Assembly (NCBI RefSeq): GCF_030160715.1
Contig: NZ_BSOW01000026.1
Span: forward strand, 78,955-142,954
From: Bradyrhizobium iriomotense
GTDB taxonomy: Bacteria; Pseudomonadota; Alphaproteobacteria; Rhizobiales; Xanthobacteraceae
Reading direction: 5' to 3'
Length of the DNA: 64,000 nucleotides
How positions within the stretch are numbered: position 1 is the stretch's first letter; every line of letters starts with the position of its first letter. Positions 1 through 7,861 of the stretch are shown here, one piece after another. The position numbers were made by a program, and so were the translations under genes. Under the pieces are notes generated by a model that did not search any database, had not been told where the DNA came from, and saw only the letters and a program-made list of their open reading frames with translations.

Positions 1-854
1 GCCTGCTTGCCGAACTCGGCTATCTTGCCTTCTGCCATCAGCTCGGAGAGCGCCTTGTTGACGGCGGTGATCAAAGCGGGATCGCTGGCAAGCCCGACAT
101 AGCCGCGATTGGCGCCGATCGGATAATAATAGCCGGATGCGGTGATCGCGGTGTCGGGATGGGCGGCGCGGTGGGCGTCGAAACGTGCGAGATCGAGCAG
201 TGTCGCATCATAGTCGCCGCGGTCGAGCGCGCCCAGGAGGTCGTCACGGCCGGGGACGAGATGCGTGATGCCGTCGATCAGCCGCCCCTTGTCGAAGGTC
301 ATCAAGATGGCATCGCCGAGCGATCCGCTTTCGATCGCGAGGCGGAGACCTGCGAGGTCGCCGATGTCGGCGATCTTGCGATCGCGCGCCTTCGGACCGA
401 GCACAACCGTCATCGGCGAATAGATGTAAGGTTGGCTCGGCGCGAGCACGCCCAGTGCGACACGGCGCCGACGATCGTCGCGAGTGGCGCCGTCGAAATC
501 CGGGAGCCTTGCGGTCTTCATGCCGGGCACGACGAGGGAATCGCGGGTCAGCGCGTAGCTGCCGACCAGCGCGCAGCGTCCGTCCGACAGCAGCGCGTTG
601 GCCTCGAGCTGCGGGCTCGAATCCTCATCCAGCTTGCTTTCGAACCACTGGATCTGGAGCGGCCGGTTGAGCCGCTGCGCGATCGCCTGCGCCAGCGTCA
701 CGTCGAAGCCGGTGCCCGGCTTGCCGCGGTGATGCACGGACAACGGCGGCCGGTCCTCGTCGAGGCATATTCGCAAGGGATCGGCCGCATCGGCAGCCGT
801 TGCGAGAGCCGCAAGCATCGCGGCAAGGCCGAACGCTGCAAACCGCCCCTTCAT
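1..854 (-). CDS. quinoprotein-associated periplasmic substrate-binding protein (XoxJ-like), partial
   Basis: The gene runs off the left edge, so its C-terminus is missing; about 284 residues are visible. It starts at an ATG whose ATGA overlaps the stop of the cytochrome gene, so it is the third gene of a dehydrogenase-cytochrome-binding protein operon. A signal peptide (MKGRFAAFGLAAM onward, ending near ADA) precedes a type-3 solute-binding fold: an RICLDEDRPPLS start strand, a GTGFDVTLAQAIAQRL segment, and a NKALSELMAEGKIAEFGK ending. Proteins in this position next to lanthanide-dependent dehydrogenases are called XoxJ and are thought to help activate the enzyme rather than serve an ABC importer. 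The role is inferred from family and position. Confidence 0.85.
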   Translation of the reverse strand, partial: MKGRFAAFGLAAMLAALATAADAADPLRICLDEDRPPLSVHHRGKPGTGFDVTLAQAIAQRLNRPLQIQWFESKLDEDSSPQLEANALLSDGRCALVGSYALTRDSLVVPGMKTARLPDFDGATRDDRRRRVALGVLAPSQPYIYSPMTVVLGPKARDRKIADIGDLAGLRLAIESGSLGDAILMTFDKGRLIDGITHLVPGRDDLLGALDRGDYDATLLDLARFDAHRAAHPDTAITASGYYYPIGANRGYVGLASDPALITAVNKALSELMAEGKIAEFGKQ

Positions 855-1204
855 GGCCGTCTCCGGCTGGAAATGTAGGCCCAGAGGTCGGTGATCTCGT
901 CCTCGCTGAGGATGTCGCCCCATGGCGGCATCTTGTTGTTCTTGCCGTTCTTCACCGTGGTGACGAACCGCGTCCGGTCGTCGGGGAAGGCGCGCAGATC
1001 CGGCGTGATGGTGCCGGAGTTGACCATGTTGGGACCGTGGCAGTGCGAGCATTTCTGGGCGTAGGTCGCCTTGCCGTGGTCGAGCTGCGTTTGGATGCTG
1101 GCATTCTGTTCCTGCGCGATACCGGCGGTCGCAAATACTGCGCCAAGCACCATCGCGACGGCGGCGAACGTCGCCGCCGTCCTGACAGTTGGGTTCCTGA
1201 GCAC
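851..1204 (-). CDS. c-type cytochrome, electron acceptor of the PQQ dehydrogenase (XoxG-like)
   Basis: About 117 residues. The GTG start lies just after the dehydrogenase stop. A signal segment ending near ATAGIAQ is followed by a single CSHCH haem-attachment motif and a later NKMPPWG, whose Met is the likely axial ligand. The fold is a small class I cytochrome c. It should take electrons from PQQ in the periplasm and pass them to the respiratory chain. The gene sits 13 bases after the dehydrogenase gene and overlaps the next gene by four bases, which indicates one transcript. An upstream in-frame extension inside the dehydrogenase gene was rejected because it gives no sensible leader. Confidence 0.9.
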   Translation of the reverse strand: MLRNPTVRTAATFAAVAMVLGAVFATAGIAQEQNASIQTQLDHGKATYAQKCSHCHGPNMVNSGTITPDLRAFPDDRTRFVTTVKNGKNNKMPPWGDILSEDEITDLWAYISSRRRP

Positions 1205-1217
1205 GGGCGACCTGTGA

Positions 1218-2882
1218 TTACTGCTTGACCGCAAACACCCACAGCGAACCGCCGGCTGGCACGTTTGCGAGCCGTTCGTCACCCGAGAAGATCGAGTAGA
1301 CGCCACCATAACCGCTGGTCACGGCGACATACTGCACGCCGTCCTGCTGCCAGGTGACGGGTTGTCCTTCGATCCCCGAGCCGGTCTGGAATTGCCAGAG
1401 CTTCTTGCCGCTGTCGGCGTCAAAGGCCTCGAATTCGCCGGTCAACGCACCGGTGAAGACGACGCCGCCCGCCGTCGACAACACGCCGGAGAAGCGTGGG
1501 ATGTCGCTCGGCGCTTCCCACTTGGCCTTGCCGGTCATCGGATCGATCGCCTTGAGATGACCGCGCGGGCCATCGTTCCAGTCCCAAAGATCGGTCAGGT
1601 CCATGCCGAGATACCATTCGCCGGCCTTGAATGTGGCCGGTTCCGTCTTGTAGTGACCGCCGAACGCGAGCGTGTTTGCGTAGGCGAGTCCAGTCTGTGG
1701 GTTGAAGGACATTGGCTCCCAGTTCTTGCCGCCAAGCAGCGATGGATACACGACGACCTTCTTGCCCTCGCGCGCATCCTTGGAGACATCGGTCTCGATC
1801 GGCTTGCCGGTCTTCATGTCGATGCCGGTCGCCCAGTTGACCTTCACGTAGGGATTGGCCGCGAGCAGCTTGCCGTTGGTGCGATCGAGCACGTAGAAGA
1901 AGCCGTTGCGGTTGGCGTCCATCAGCACCTTGGTCGGCTTACCCTCGACGTTCATGTCGGCAAGCACCATCTCGGCGACCGAGTCATAGTCGAACGGATT
2001 GTTCGGCGAGAACTGGTAATGCCACTTGATCTTGCCGGTCTTGGGATCCATCGCCAGCACCGAGCAGGTGTAGAGGTTGTCGCCCGGACGCACCGCCGAG
2101 TTGAACGGGCCCGGATTGCCGATGCCCCAATAGACCGTGTTCAGCTCCGGATCGTAAGAGCCGGTGATCCAGGTTGAGCCGCCGCCGAGCTTCCAGGTAT
2201 CGCCTTTCCAGGTGTCGCCACCCGGCTCATCCGGTGAGGGGATCGAATGGGTGCGCCAGAGATGCTTGCCGGTCGCGGGATCCCAGCCGTCGATGAAGCC
2301 GCGGATGCCGAACTCGGCACCAGAGATGCCGGTGATGACGACGCCGTCGGCGACCAGCGGGGCCACCGTCATCGAATAGCCTTCCTTGATGTCGGCGGCC
2401 TTCTCGCGCCATAGCTCCTTGCCGGTCTTGGCGTCGAGCGCGATCACATTGGCGTCGAGCGTCGTGCGGAACACCTTGCCGTCGTACAAGGCCGCGCCGC
2501 GATTGATGATGCCGCAGCAGACGATGCGGGGTGTTTCGGCGGGGTACTCGATCTTGGACTTCCAAAGCTGCTTGCCGGTCTTGGCGTCGATTGCCATGGT
2601 GGCGTTGTGCGACGTCACGTAGATCACGCCCTGGTACACCAGCGGCTGCGATTCCTCGCTGCGATCGTCGTTGAAGCTGTAGTTCCAGACCGGGACGAGG
2701 TTCTTGATGGTGTCCCTGTTGATCTGGTTCAGCGTCGAGAAGCGCTGAAGATTGTAGCCCATCCCGTAGTTGAGGACATTCGAGGTGTCTGACGCGCCCT
2801 TGTTGAGTTGTTCTGTGGTCTGGGCATTCACACCCGTCGACGCAAGCATGACGAGGCTCGCGGCCATCGCAAAGCGTTTCAT
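1218..2882 (-). CDS. PQQ-dependent alcohol dehydrogenase with lanthanide-type D-x-D site (ExaF/PedH-like)
   Basis: 554 residues, starting at MKRFAMAASL with GGAGG five bases upstream and a signal peptide ending at VNA. Eight-bladed quinoprotein features are visible: adjacent cysteines C122-C123, metal-ligand candidates E190 and N256, and catalytic D298 within FDYD. The second Asp, D300, lies two residues after the catalytic one; in this family that residue marks lanthanide-dependent enzymes, while calcium enzymes carry Ala, Ser or Thr there. The region after the active site (FPAFLGGKNW-like YPSLLGGKNWEPM) resembles ethanol-type enzymes more than XoxF methanol dehydrogenases. It should oxidise primary alcohols, and perhaps aldehydes, in the periplasm using PQQ and Ln3+. 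It is divergent from the lanmodulin-like gene. Confidence 0.93.
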   Translation of the reverse strand: MKRFAMAASLVMLASTGVNAQTTEQLNKGASDTSNVLNYGMGYNLQRFSTLNQINRDTIKNLVPVWNYSFNDDRSEESQPLVYQGVIYVTSHNATMAIDAKTGKQLWKSKIEYPAETPRIVCCGIINRGAALYDGKVFRTTLDANVIALDAKTGKELWREKAADIKEGYSMTVAPLVADGVVITGISGAEFGIRGFIDGWDPATGKHLWRTHSIPSPDEPGGDTWKGDTWKLGGGSTWITGSYDPELNTVYWGIGNPGPFNSAVRPGDNLYTCSVLAMDPKTGKIKWHYQFSPNNPFDYDSVAEMVLADMNVEGKPTKVLMDANRNGFFYVLDRTNGKLLAANPYVKVNWATGIDMKTGKPIETDVSKDAREGKKVVVYPSLLGGKNWEPMSFNPQTGLAYANTLAFGGHYKTEPATFKAGEWYLGMDLTDLWDWNDGPRGHLKAIDPMTGKAKWEAPSDIPRFSGVLSTAGGVVFTGALTGEFEAFDADSGKKLWQFQTGSGIEGQPVTWQQDGVQYVAVTSGYGGVYSIFSGDERLANVPAGGSLWVFAVKQ

Positions 2883-3203
2883 CCGTTCCTCCCAATGTGC
2901 GCGCCTTTTTGACGCTGCGGTCGCAACACTCCGATGGAACGTAAAATGCGTCAATACGAAAGTCGTAAACGCGTTGCTGAATTGTTGGACGCCGGACGAC
3001 AGTTACCCCTGGTAAACCGCTCGCCATTTCGCACTGCATACAAGATGCCCAGCGAGAATTCCGCAGCACGAAGATTTGCGCGCCATGTCTTCGCCAGTTT
3101 TGCGTGGGCACGACGAGCCGCGTAGACTTCGAACCATGGCCCCGGCTGGCGACTTGTTTCGATTCCACTAACGAGCCGGGACGCTCGAGCCGGGAGGTTT
3201 TCG
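2883..3203. other. divergent promoter region between dehydrogenase operon and lanmodulin-like gene
   Basis: About 320 bases with no convincing ORF between two divergent genes. It must hold the promoters of both the dehydrogenase operon and the lanmodulin-like gene. The part nearest the dehydrogenase is AT-richer than its surroundings. I could not pick out confident -35/-10 boxes. The CGGGA-N5-TCCCG palindrome found elsewhere in the island is not present here. Confidence 0.5.
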
Positions 3204-3596
3204 ATGATATCGCGTCGATCCATTGCATGCGCAGTTGCAGCCACATTGCTCGGCGGTCCGGCCTGGTCGGCATCGCCAAACGCCATCAAGATGTTCGACA
3301 CGGACAATGACGGCACACTCGATCTCGCCGAGGTGAAGAAGGCCGCGACCGCGCTGTTCGCCAAGCTCGATCCTGATCATGACGGCACGCTCGACGCGCG
3401 TGAGCTGCGCGGCCGCTTGACTGCCAAGGAGCTCGCTGCCGCCGATCCGGATCACGACGGAACGTTGACGCTCGACGAATATCTCGCCGTCGTGGAGCAG
3501 CGATTCAACGCAGCCAATCCCGACAAGGACGGAACGCTCGACGCCAAGGAGCTGAGGTCGCCCGCCGGACGCGCGCTGCTGCGGCTGCTCAGATGA
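3204..3596 (+). CDS. lanM: lanmodulin-like periplasmic EF-hand protein
   Basis: 130 residues; ATG preceded by GGGAGG six bases away. A signal peptide ends near AWSA, then four EF-hand loops lie at residues 32-43, 56-67, 81-92 and 105-116, with only about 12 residues between loops. That spacing and the Pro at loop position 2 (DPDHDG in loops 2 and 3, NPDKDG in loop 4) are the hallmarks of lanmodulin, the picomolar lanthanide-binding protein of Methylorubrum. The SPAGRALLRLLR tail also matches. Differences: loop 1 has Thr instead of Pro (DTDNDG), loop 3 has Thr at position 9 instead of Asp, and His occupies position 4 in loops 2 and 3. Loop 4 begins with Asn, as in the weak fourth hand of the type protein. 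Placement opposite a D-x-D dehydrogenase supports the call. Confidence 0.92.
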   Translation: MISRRSIACAVAATLLGGPAWSASPNAIKMFDTDNDGTLDLAEVKKAATALFAKLDPDHDGTLDARELRGRLTAKELAAADPDHDGTLTLDEYLAVVEQRFNAANPDKDGTLDAKELRSPAGRALLRLLR

Positions 3597-3625
3597 GCGC
3601 CTGACGGCGCCTTCAGGCCCTACGT

Positions 3626-3928
3626 CTAGTTCGTCAGCGCGTTCGGGCAGGTGATCGGACGCAGCCTCGCGCCGCGCTTGTCGGGGGGCACGTTGCAATC
3701 ATCGATCCGCTGTTCATCCGTCCATTTCGGGCCGAGCCGTTCCTTGCCGGTGAGAACTGCCTTGCCGGTGAGAACTGCGTTGCCGGTGAGAGTTGCCTTG
3801 CCGGTTGGCGTGGCTGTCGCGCCCGATGGCGGAGCGGCTCGCTCATCGCGGCGCTCGCCGGCGATTGCCGGATATGCAAGACCCGCAACGAGCAGTGACA
3901 TCAAGAATCGTCCGCAGAACGTGGCCAT
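3626..3928 (-). CDS. small secreted protein with six-residue TGKAVL repeats
   Basis: 100 residues, convergent with the lanmodulin-like gene, stops about 30 bases apart. The start MATFCGRFLMSLL has GGAGAG upstream and gives a signal peptide ending at YPAIA. The mature part carries about four six-residue repeats of the form T-G-K/N-A-V/T-L, then a charged C-terminal section with two cysteines (DDCNVPP and PITCPN). I do not recognise a family. Location inside the lanthanide island suggests a periplasmic accessory role, but nothing in the sequence proves metal binding. Confidence 0.65.
   Translation of the reverse strand: MATFCGRFLMSLLVAGLAYPAIAGERRDERAAPPSGATATPTGKATLTGNAVLTGKAVLTGKERLGPKWTDEQRIDDCNVPPDKRGARLRPITCPNALTN
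3744..3807 (-). repeat. 18-bp tandem repeat inside a coding region
   Basis: Three near-identical 18-base units plus a partial fourth (TTGCCGGTGAGAACTGCC on the plus strand) encode the TGKAVL peptide repeats. The unit length is a multiple of three, so copy number can change without shifting the frame. Confidence 0.85.
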
Positions 3929-4670
3929 GAATCTCTCCGAGATCCCATGCATTGGTGCGACTACATCGCAATCAATCCTGTCACGCCACCCGGAATCTGG
4001 GACGCGGCACAACGCGCAGAAGGCGCAAGGCCACTCTGCAAGCAGCCGACAATGGTTGTTAACGATGCGCTGACATCAGCCGACATCGGTGTCGGGAAAA
4101 TCTCCCGTTGCATCGGACTCGGGAAAGTCTCCCGATGCATCGCACAAGTCTGCGCGCGCGTTTGCCCAGAAGTGAAGACGATTTGCCCGAGAGAGAACTA
4201 GGTTTGCAAAGAATCGAACAAGAAATGTTCGGCGCGTGATTACAGGCTTGCGCGATCGGCGGTGCAGCCCTAGGTTTTGCCTCGCGCGATGTCGCGCTCA
4301 ATACCTTGGGAGACCCCGATGGCTTGGAAAGCTCCGAAGATCGTCGAAGTGTCGGTCGGCATGGAAATCAACATGTACGCCTGCGCTTCGCGCAAGTAAG
4401 ACGATCCTGACGACCTGCCGCGGCTTCAACGGTCAACACGTTGAAGCCGTGGCAGTGTCGGCGAGCCCCGATGTCTCCACGCGTATCGAATTGAACGCTC
4501 TCCTCCCTGAAGTCGTCGTGGCCTGAGGCCACAACTTGAAGCCACAGCTGGGTCGGCTTCGACGACCCACGCTCCAAAATCTCGACTCAACCGCCGCCGT
4601 AGTGTGTTACGCTGCTGCTTGGTCAGCGCTGTTGCCGCTTTTGGAGCGGCGCGCGCTTGTGGGAGCGGGG
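3929..4670. other. long intergenic region with tandem operator-like palindromes
   Basis: About 740 bases between divergent genes with no ORF I trust. It contains the tandem palindromes at 4092-4145, described separately. Other short open frames here have poor composition and no ribosome binding sites. Confidence 0.5.
4092..4145. promoter_or_regulatory. two 27-bp direct repeats, each with a CGGGA-N5-TCCCG palindrome
   Basis: Two direct copies of a 27-base unit (TCGGGAAAATCTCCCGTTGC... and TCGGGAAAGTCTCCCGATGC...). Each contains a perfect 5-5-5 palindrome, at 4093-4107 and 4120-4134. The same palindrome with the same spacer occurs once more at 22504-22518, before the TonB receptor. This arrangement looks like a dimeric transcription-factor operator; the regulator is unknown. 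Confidence 0.55.
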
Positions 4671-5540
4671 ATGCGGCGGATCGCACACGGGGTTTTGATT
4701 GTCGTCGCATGCGGTATCGCGCTCGCGCCGCTCTGCACGCGCGCCGAGGAGGGGTTTGATACCGAGCACATCTTCGGCTTCATGATCGGATCGGATGTCG
4801 GCAATCAAGGCGAGCGCGAATTCCAGAGCCAGACGACGGGGCGGTTCGGCAAGGGCGGCGGGACCTATCGCGCGGTCGGACAGGAAGTCGAGATCGAGCT
4901 GGTGCCGCTGCCGAACTTCCGCATCGAGATCGGCAGCATCGTCGCGCTGCACGACATCACCGGCGTCCCCGATATCGCCGACCGCCGCCAGCTCAATTTC
5001 CAGGGGTTCTCGCTCGACCTGCGCTATCGCCTGCTCGATCGCGAGAGCGCGCCATTCGGAATGACCATCGCCGCCGAAAGCCATGGCGAGCGCATCGATG
5101 AAATGACGGGTGCGAAGGCGCGCAGCTACGGCACCGACTTCACCCTCGCATTCGACCGCGAGCTCATCCCGAATTTCGCGATCGGCGCGCTCAACCTGAT
5201 CTATCAGCCGGAATGGACGCGGTTCGAGATTTCTGGCATGTCCGACAAGAGCTCCACCATCGGCGCGGCGTTCGCCGGCATGGTGCGCGTGCGTCCGAAC
5301 GTGCTGCTCGGCGGCGAGTTGCGCTACTTCCGGCAGTATGAGGGCATCGGCCTCGGCGACCTCGCCGGCCAGGCGCTGTACGTCGGCCCCACCGCCTATT
5401 TCCAGCTCTCCGAGCGCTCGCGCCTGACGGCAAGCTGGAGCACCCAGGTGTGGGGACGCGCTGCCGGGACAGGTGCCAATCTCGACCTCGTTAATTTCGA
5501 GCGCCACCAGGCGCGATTGGTGTTCGGCGTGAATTTTTAG
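4671..5540 (+). CDS. outer-membrane beta-barrel-like protein, unknown function
   Basis: 289 residues from the ATG at MRRIAHGVLIV, which has GGGAG just upstream. A longer in-frame extension of 45 residues has no leader character. A signal peptide ends near LCTRAEE. The mature chain alternates polar and hydrophobic residues in many short strands and ends in VFGVNF, with the terminal Phe typical of proteins inserted by the BAM complex. No family recognised. It lies downstream of the tandem palindromes, so it may share their control. Possibly a small porin or surface protein of the lanthanide island. Confidence 0.7.
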   Translation: MRRIAHGVLIVVACGIALAPLCTRAEEGFDTEHIFGFMIGSDVGNQGEREFQSQTTGRFGKGGGTYRAVGQEVEIELVPLPNFRIEIGSIVALHDITGVPDIADRRQLNFQGFSLDLRYRLLDRESAPFGMTIAAESHGERIDEMTGAKARSYGTDFTLAFDRELIPNFAIGALNLIYQPEWTRFEISGMSDKSSTIGAAFAGMVRVRPNVLLGGELRYFRQYEGIGLGDLAGQALYVGPTAYFQLSERSRLTASWSTQVWGRAAGTGANLDLVNFERHQARLVFGVNF

Positions 5541-5640
5541 GCCCGGTTCCGCGCTGCACTCTCACGCCGGTTTGAAACTTCCGGCTGCGTCGGGCGTAGC
5601 TCGTTATGCTATCTCTTGGCGACTATGAGGGATTTCAGGC

Positions 5641-5877
5641 ATGAATCCGATTGATCTGATTGTGACTGTCTGTGCGGTGCTTTCGCCGACGACCTGCGAG
5701 GAGCAGCATCTGGTGTTCGCCTATGGCGGCTCGCCGGCGCAATGTGCCATGGCGGCGCCGCCCTATATCGCGCAATGGGTCGGCGAGCATCCGAAGTGGC
5801 AGGCCGTGCGTTGGCGCTGCGAATATCCGCACAGGAACGACCGTGCCGATGCGGGCGGAGCAAAGTCCGCCGCCTGA
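5641..5877 (+). CDS. small conserved hypothetical protein, cysteine-containing
   Basis: 78 residues with GAGGG about ten bases before the ATG. Four cysteines (VCAVLSPTTC, AQCAM, WRCEYP) and several Trp residues are spread over a compact domain. The first 20 residues are hydrophobic and could be a signal or anchor. Small proteins of this appearance are common in rhizobia; no function can be assigned. Confidence 0.65.
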   Translation: MNPIDLIVTVCAVLSPTTCEEQHLVFAYGGSPAQCAMAAPPYIAQWVGEHPKWQAVRWRCEYPHRNDRADAGGAKSAA

Positions 5878-5886
5878 GCCATCGCG

Positions 5887-6237
5887 CTATTTGGTGCAGT
5901 CCTTCAGGTCCTTGTCGGCAATCGAGAACACCGCGTCCGCTCTGATCTCGATATTGCGCACGATACACTGCCGAGAGTTGGGATAGCTGACCTTGGCGTC
6001 GTAGCGACCCGACTCGACGCCGGTGATGCGCAGCCGCTCGTCATGGTCGACCTCCTTGTCCTTGTCGTTCAAGGTCTGGTTCGGTCCCCACTCGGTCTTG
6101 CCGGCGGGCGAGAGCTGAAAGCCGGAGATGGTCTCCGAGGTCAGATTCCAGAAACGGATGCCTTTGCCCTTGCTCTGCGCGGCAGCCTCGCCGGCACACG
6201 CCACCACCACGATCAAAGCCAGACACCAACGCGTCAT
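5887..6237 (-). CDS. small periplasmic hypothetical protein
   Basis: 116 residues with GGAGG upstream. A signal peptide (MTRWCLALIVVVACAGEAAA) precedes a beta-rich domain containing RFWNLTSETISGF and WGPNQTLND, and two cysteines near the end (RQCIVRN, KDCTK) that could form a disulphide. The family appears to be a small Tat- or Sec-exported domain found in rhizobia, but I cannot name it. It is co-directional with the pentapeptide-repeat gene 21 bases upstream and probably co-transcribed. Confidence 0.7.
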   Translation of the reverse strand: MTRWCLALIVVVACAGEAAAQSKGKGIRFWNLTSETISGFQLSPAGKTEWGPNQTLNDKDKEVDHDERLRITGVESGRYDAKVSYPNSRQCIVRNIEIRADAVFSIADKDLKDCTK

Positions 6238-6258
6238 CTGCCGTTCCTCCGCATGCCG

Positions 6259-7053
6259 TCATTCTCTGATGACGCGCTCGACGTTCCTTGCCTTGTCGAA
6301 ATTCTTCGCGCGGTCAAGCCCGATCGGCGCGATCAGCCTGGTCGAAACGAGATCGGCGCCCTCGAAATCGGAGTCGATGACGGTCGCGCCGCTGAGATCG
6401 GCACCGCCGAGCTGGGCGCCCTTGAGCGAGGCGCCGGTCAGGTCGGCGCCCTTGAGCACGGCGAATTCGAGATCGACGCGCGACAGGTCGGCATTGCGCG
6501 CGTTCAGCCCCGTAAGCTTTGCGGAGCGCAGCACCGTCCGCATCAGCCCCATCGACTGGTTGCGCATGTCGGCGCCGAGTTGCGCGCCCACGATGGACGC
6601 GCCAATGAGGCTTGCACCGGAAAGGTCTGCGGCGATGCGCGCGCCGGTCAGATCGGCGCCGTCCAGACGCGCGCGCGCCATCTGCGAGGCGAACAGATTG
6701 GCGCCCTTCAGGCTCGCGCCGGTAAGGTCGGCCTCGAGCAGCCAGGCCTGATCGAGAATGGCGCGGTCGAGCCGCGCGCCGGCGAGCTTCGTCTTGTTGA
6801 GCCGAGCCGCGCGGAAGATGGCGCCGGAGAGGTCCAGCCCGGAGAGGTTGAGGCCCGACAGCCGCTTGCCGGTGAAATCGGCCGGCGCTGCCGCGCTGGC
6901 TTTGGCCAGCACCGCCTCGACGTCCAGCCTCGTCATTTCGGCCGAGACCATCGCGGGCGAGGTGAGGTCGAGGTCGCGCATCATGTCCTGCGCGTTGGCC
7001 GCAACCGCGACGAGCGCGAGGCCGAACATCATCAGAGCGACCGTTCGCTTCAT
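6259..7053 (-). CDS. secreted pentapeptide-repeat protein
   Basis: 264 residues. The ATG at 7053 is chosen over a TTG six bases earlier because GGCGGAG then sits at proper spacing. After a signal peptide (VALMMFGLALVAVAANA), nearly the whole chain consists of A(D/N)LXX pentapeptides such as LSGLNLSGLDLSGA and LTGASLKGAQLGGADLSGA, which form a right-handed quadrilateral beta-helix. Secreted members of this family are mostly of unknown role and often scaffold protein contacts. It is on the same strand as, and about 50 bases after, the ABC importer operon. Confidence 0.85.
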   Translation of the reverse strand: MKRTVALMMFGLALVAVAANAQDMMRDLDLTSPAMVSAEMTRLDVEAVLAKASAAAPADFTGKRLSGLNLSGLDLSGAIFRAARLNKTKLAGARLDRAILDQAWLLEADLTGASLKGANLFASQMARARLDGADLTGARIAADLSGASLIGASIVGAQLGADMRNQSMGLMRTVLRSAKLTGLNARNADLSRVDLEFAVLKGADLTGASLKGAQLGGADLSGATVIDSDFEGADLVSTRLIAPIGLDRAKNFDKARNVERVIRE

Positions 7054-7102
7054 GATCAAACTCCGCCGCCGGCTTGTTTAGCACGTCAGCTTAAGGGGCG
7101 CC

Positions 7103-7861
7103 TTATGAGACGTCGCGACCGGCGCGCTCGCCTTGCGTCCGGCGCACGAGGCCGGCCTTGATCGCGGCGATCTCGGCCTCGCCCCGCGCGCCGCGGGGGA
7201 TGCCGATGGGCACCTCGGCCAGAATCCGCGCCGGCCGCGGCGACAGGAAGAACAGGCGGTCGCCGAGACGCACGGCGTCGTCGAGGCTATGCGTCACCAG
7301 CAGCGTCATCACCGGGCGACTTGCGACCAGCGTTGCGATCTCCTCGCGCAGGCGGCCGGCCAAGGCGTCGTCGAGCGAGGCGAGGGGTTCGTCCAGCACC
7401 AGCAGGTCTGGTTCGACGGCGAAAGCGCGGGCGAGGGCGACGCGGCGCGCAAGTCCGAGCGACAATTCGCCGGGATAGTGGCTACGATGGGCCTCCAGCT
7501 CGAGGATCTTGAACAGTTCGGACAGCTTGACGTCGTCGACCTCGGGCGCCGCCAGCCGCACGTTCTGCTCGACCGAGCGCCACGGCAACAGCCGCGGCTC
7601 CTGGAACACCATGCCGATGCGCGCGTCCGGCGGGCGCTTGACATCGCCCCGGAAATCGTGGTCGAGACCCAGGATGATGCGCAGCATCGTGCTCTTGCCG
7701 CAGCCGGATGGGCCGACGAGGACACCGACCTCACCGGCGCCGAGCGAGAACTGGACCGGCGCGAGCACCTCGTGCGTGCCGCCCGCCGCACTCGTGAAGG
7801 TCTTGCCCAAAATGTCGACTTCAAGCCGCACGGGGCCGCCACCGGGTTGAGCGGGTTTCAA
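7103..7861 (-). CDS. ABC transporter ATP-binding protein, SsuB/TauB family
   Basis: 252 residues if the TTG at 7861 is used; a GTG at 7831 is a possible alternative. Walker A GPSGCGKST, signature LSLGLARRVALARA (a variant of LSGGQ), Walker B LLVLDEP and switch VTHS are all present. The family energises importers of sulfonates, nitrate, bicarbonate and similar anions. It overlaps the permease gene and is part of a binding protein-permease-ATPase operon. Position within the PQQ/lanthanide island suggests its substrate relates to alcohol oxidation, but the substrate is unknown. Confidence 0.88.
   Translation of the reverse strand: MKPAQPGGGPVRLEVDILGKTFTSAAGGTHEVLAPVQFSLGAGEVGVLVGPSGCGKSTMLRIILGLDHDFRGDVKRPPDARIGMVFQEPRLLPWRSVEQNVRLAAPEVDDVKLSELFKILELEAHRSHYPGELSLGLARRVALARAFAVEPDLLVLDEPLASLDDALAGRLREEIATLVASRPVMTLLVTHSLDDAVRLGDRLFFLSPRPARILAEVPIGIPRGARGEAEIAAIKAGLVRRTQGERAGRDVS

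Noticed and set aside
1218..2882. Calling the dehydrogenase XoxF
   Set aside because: The D-x-D site fits, but the segment after the active site resembles ethanol-type enzymes, so only ExaF/PedH-like was claimed.
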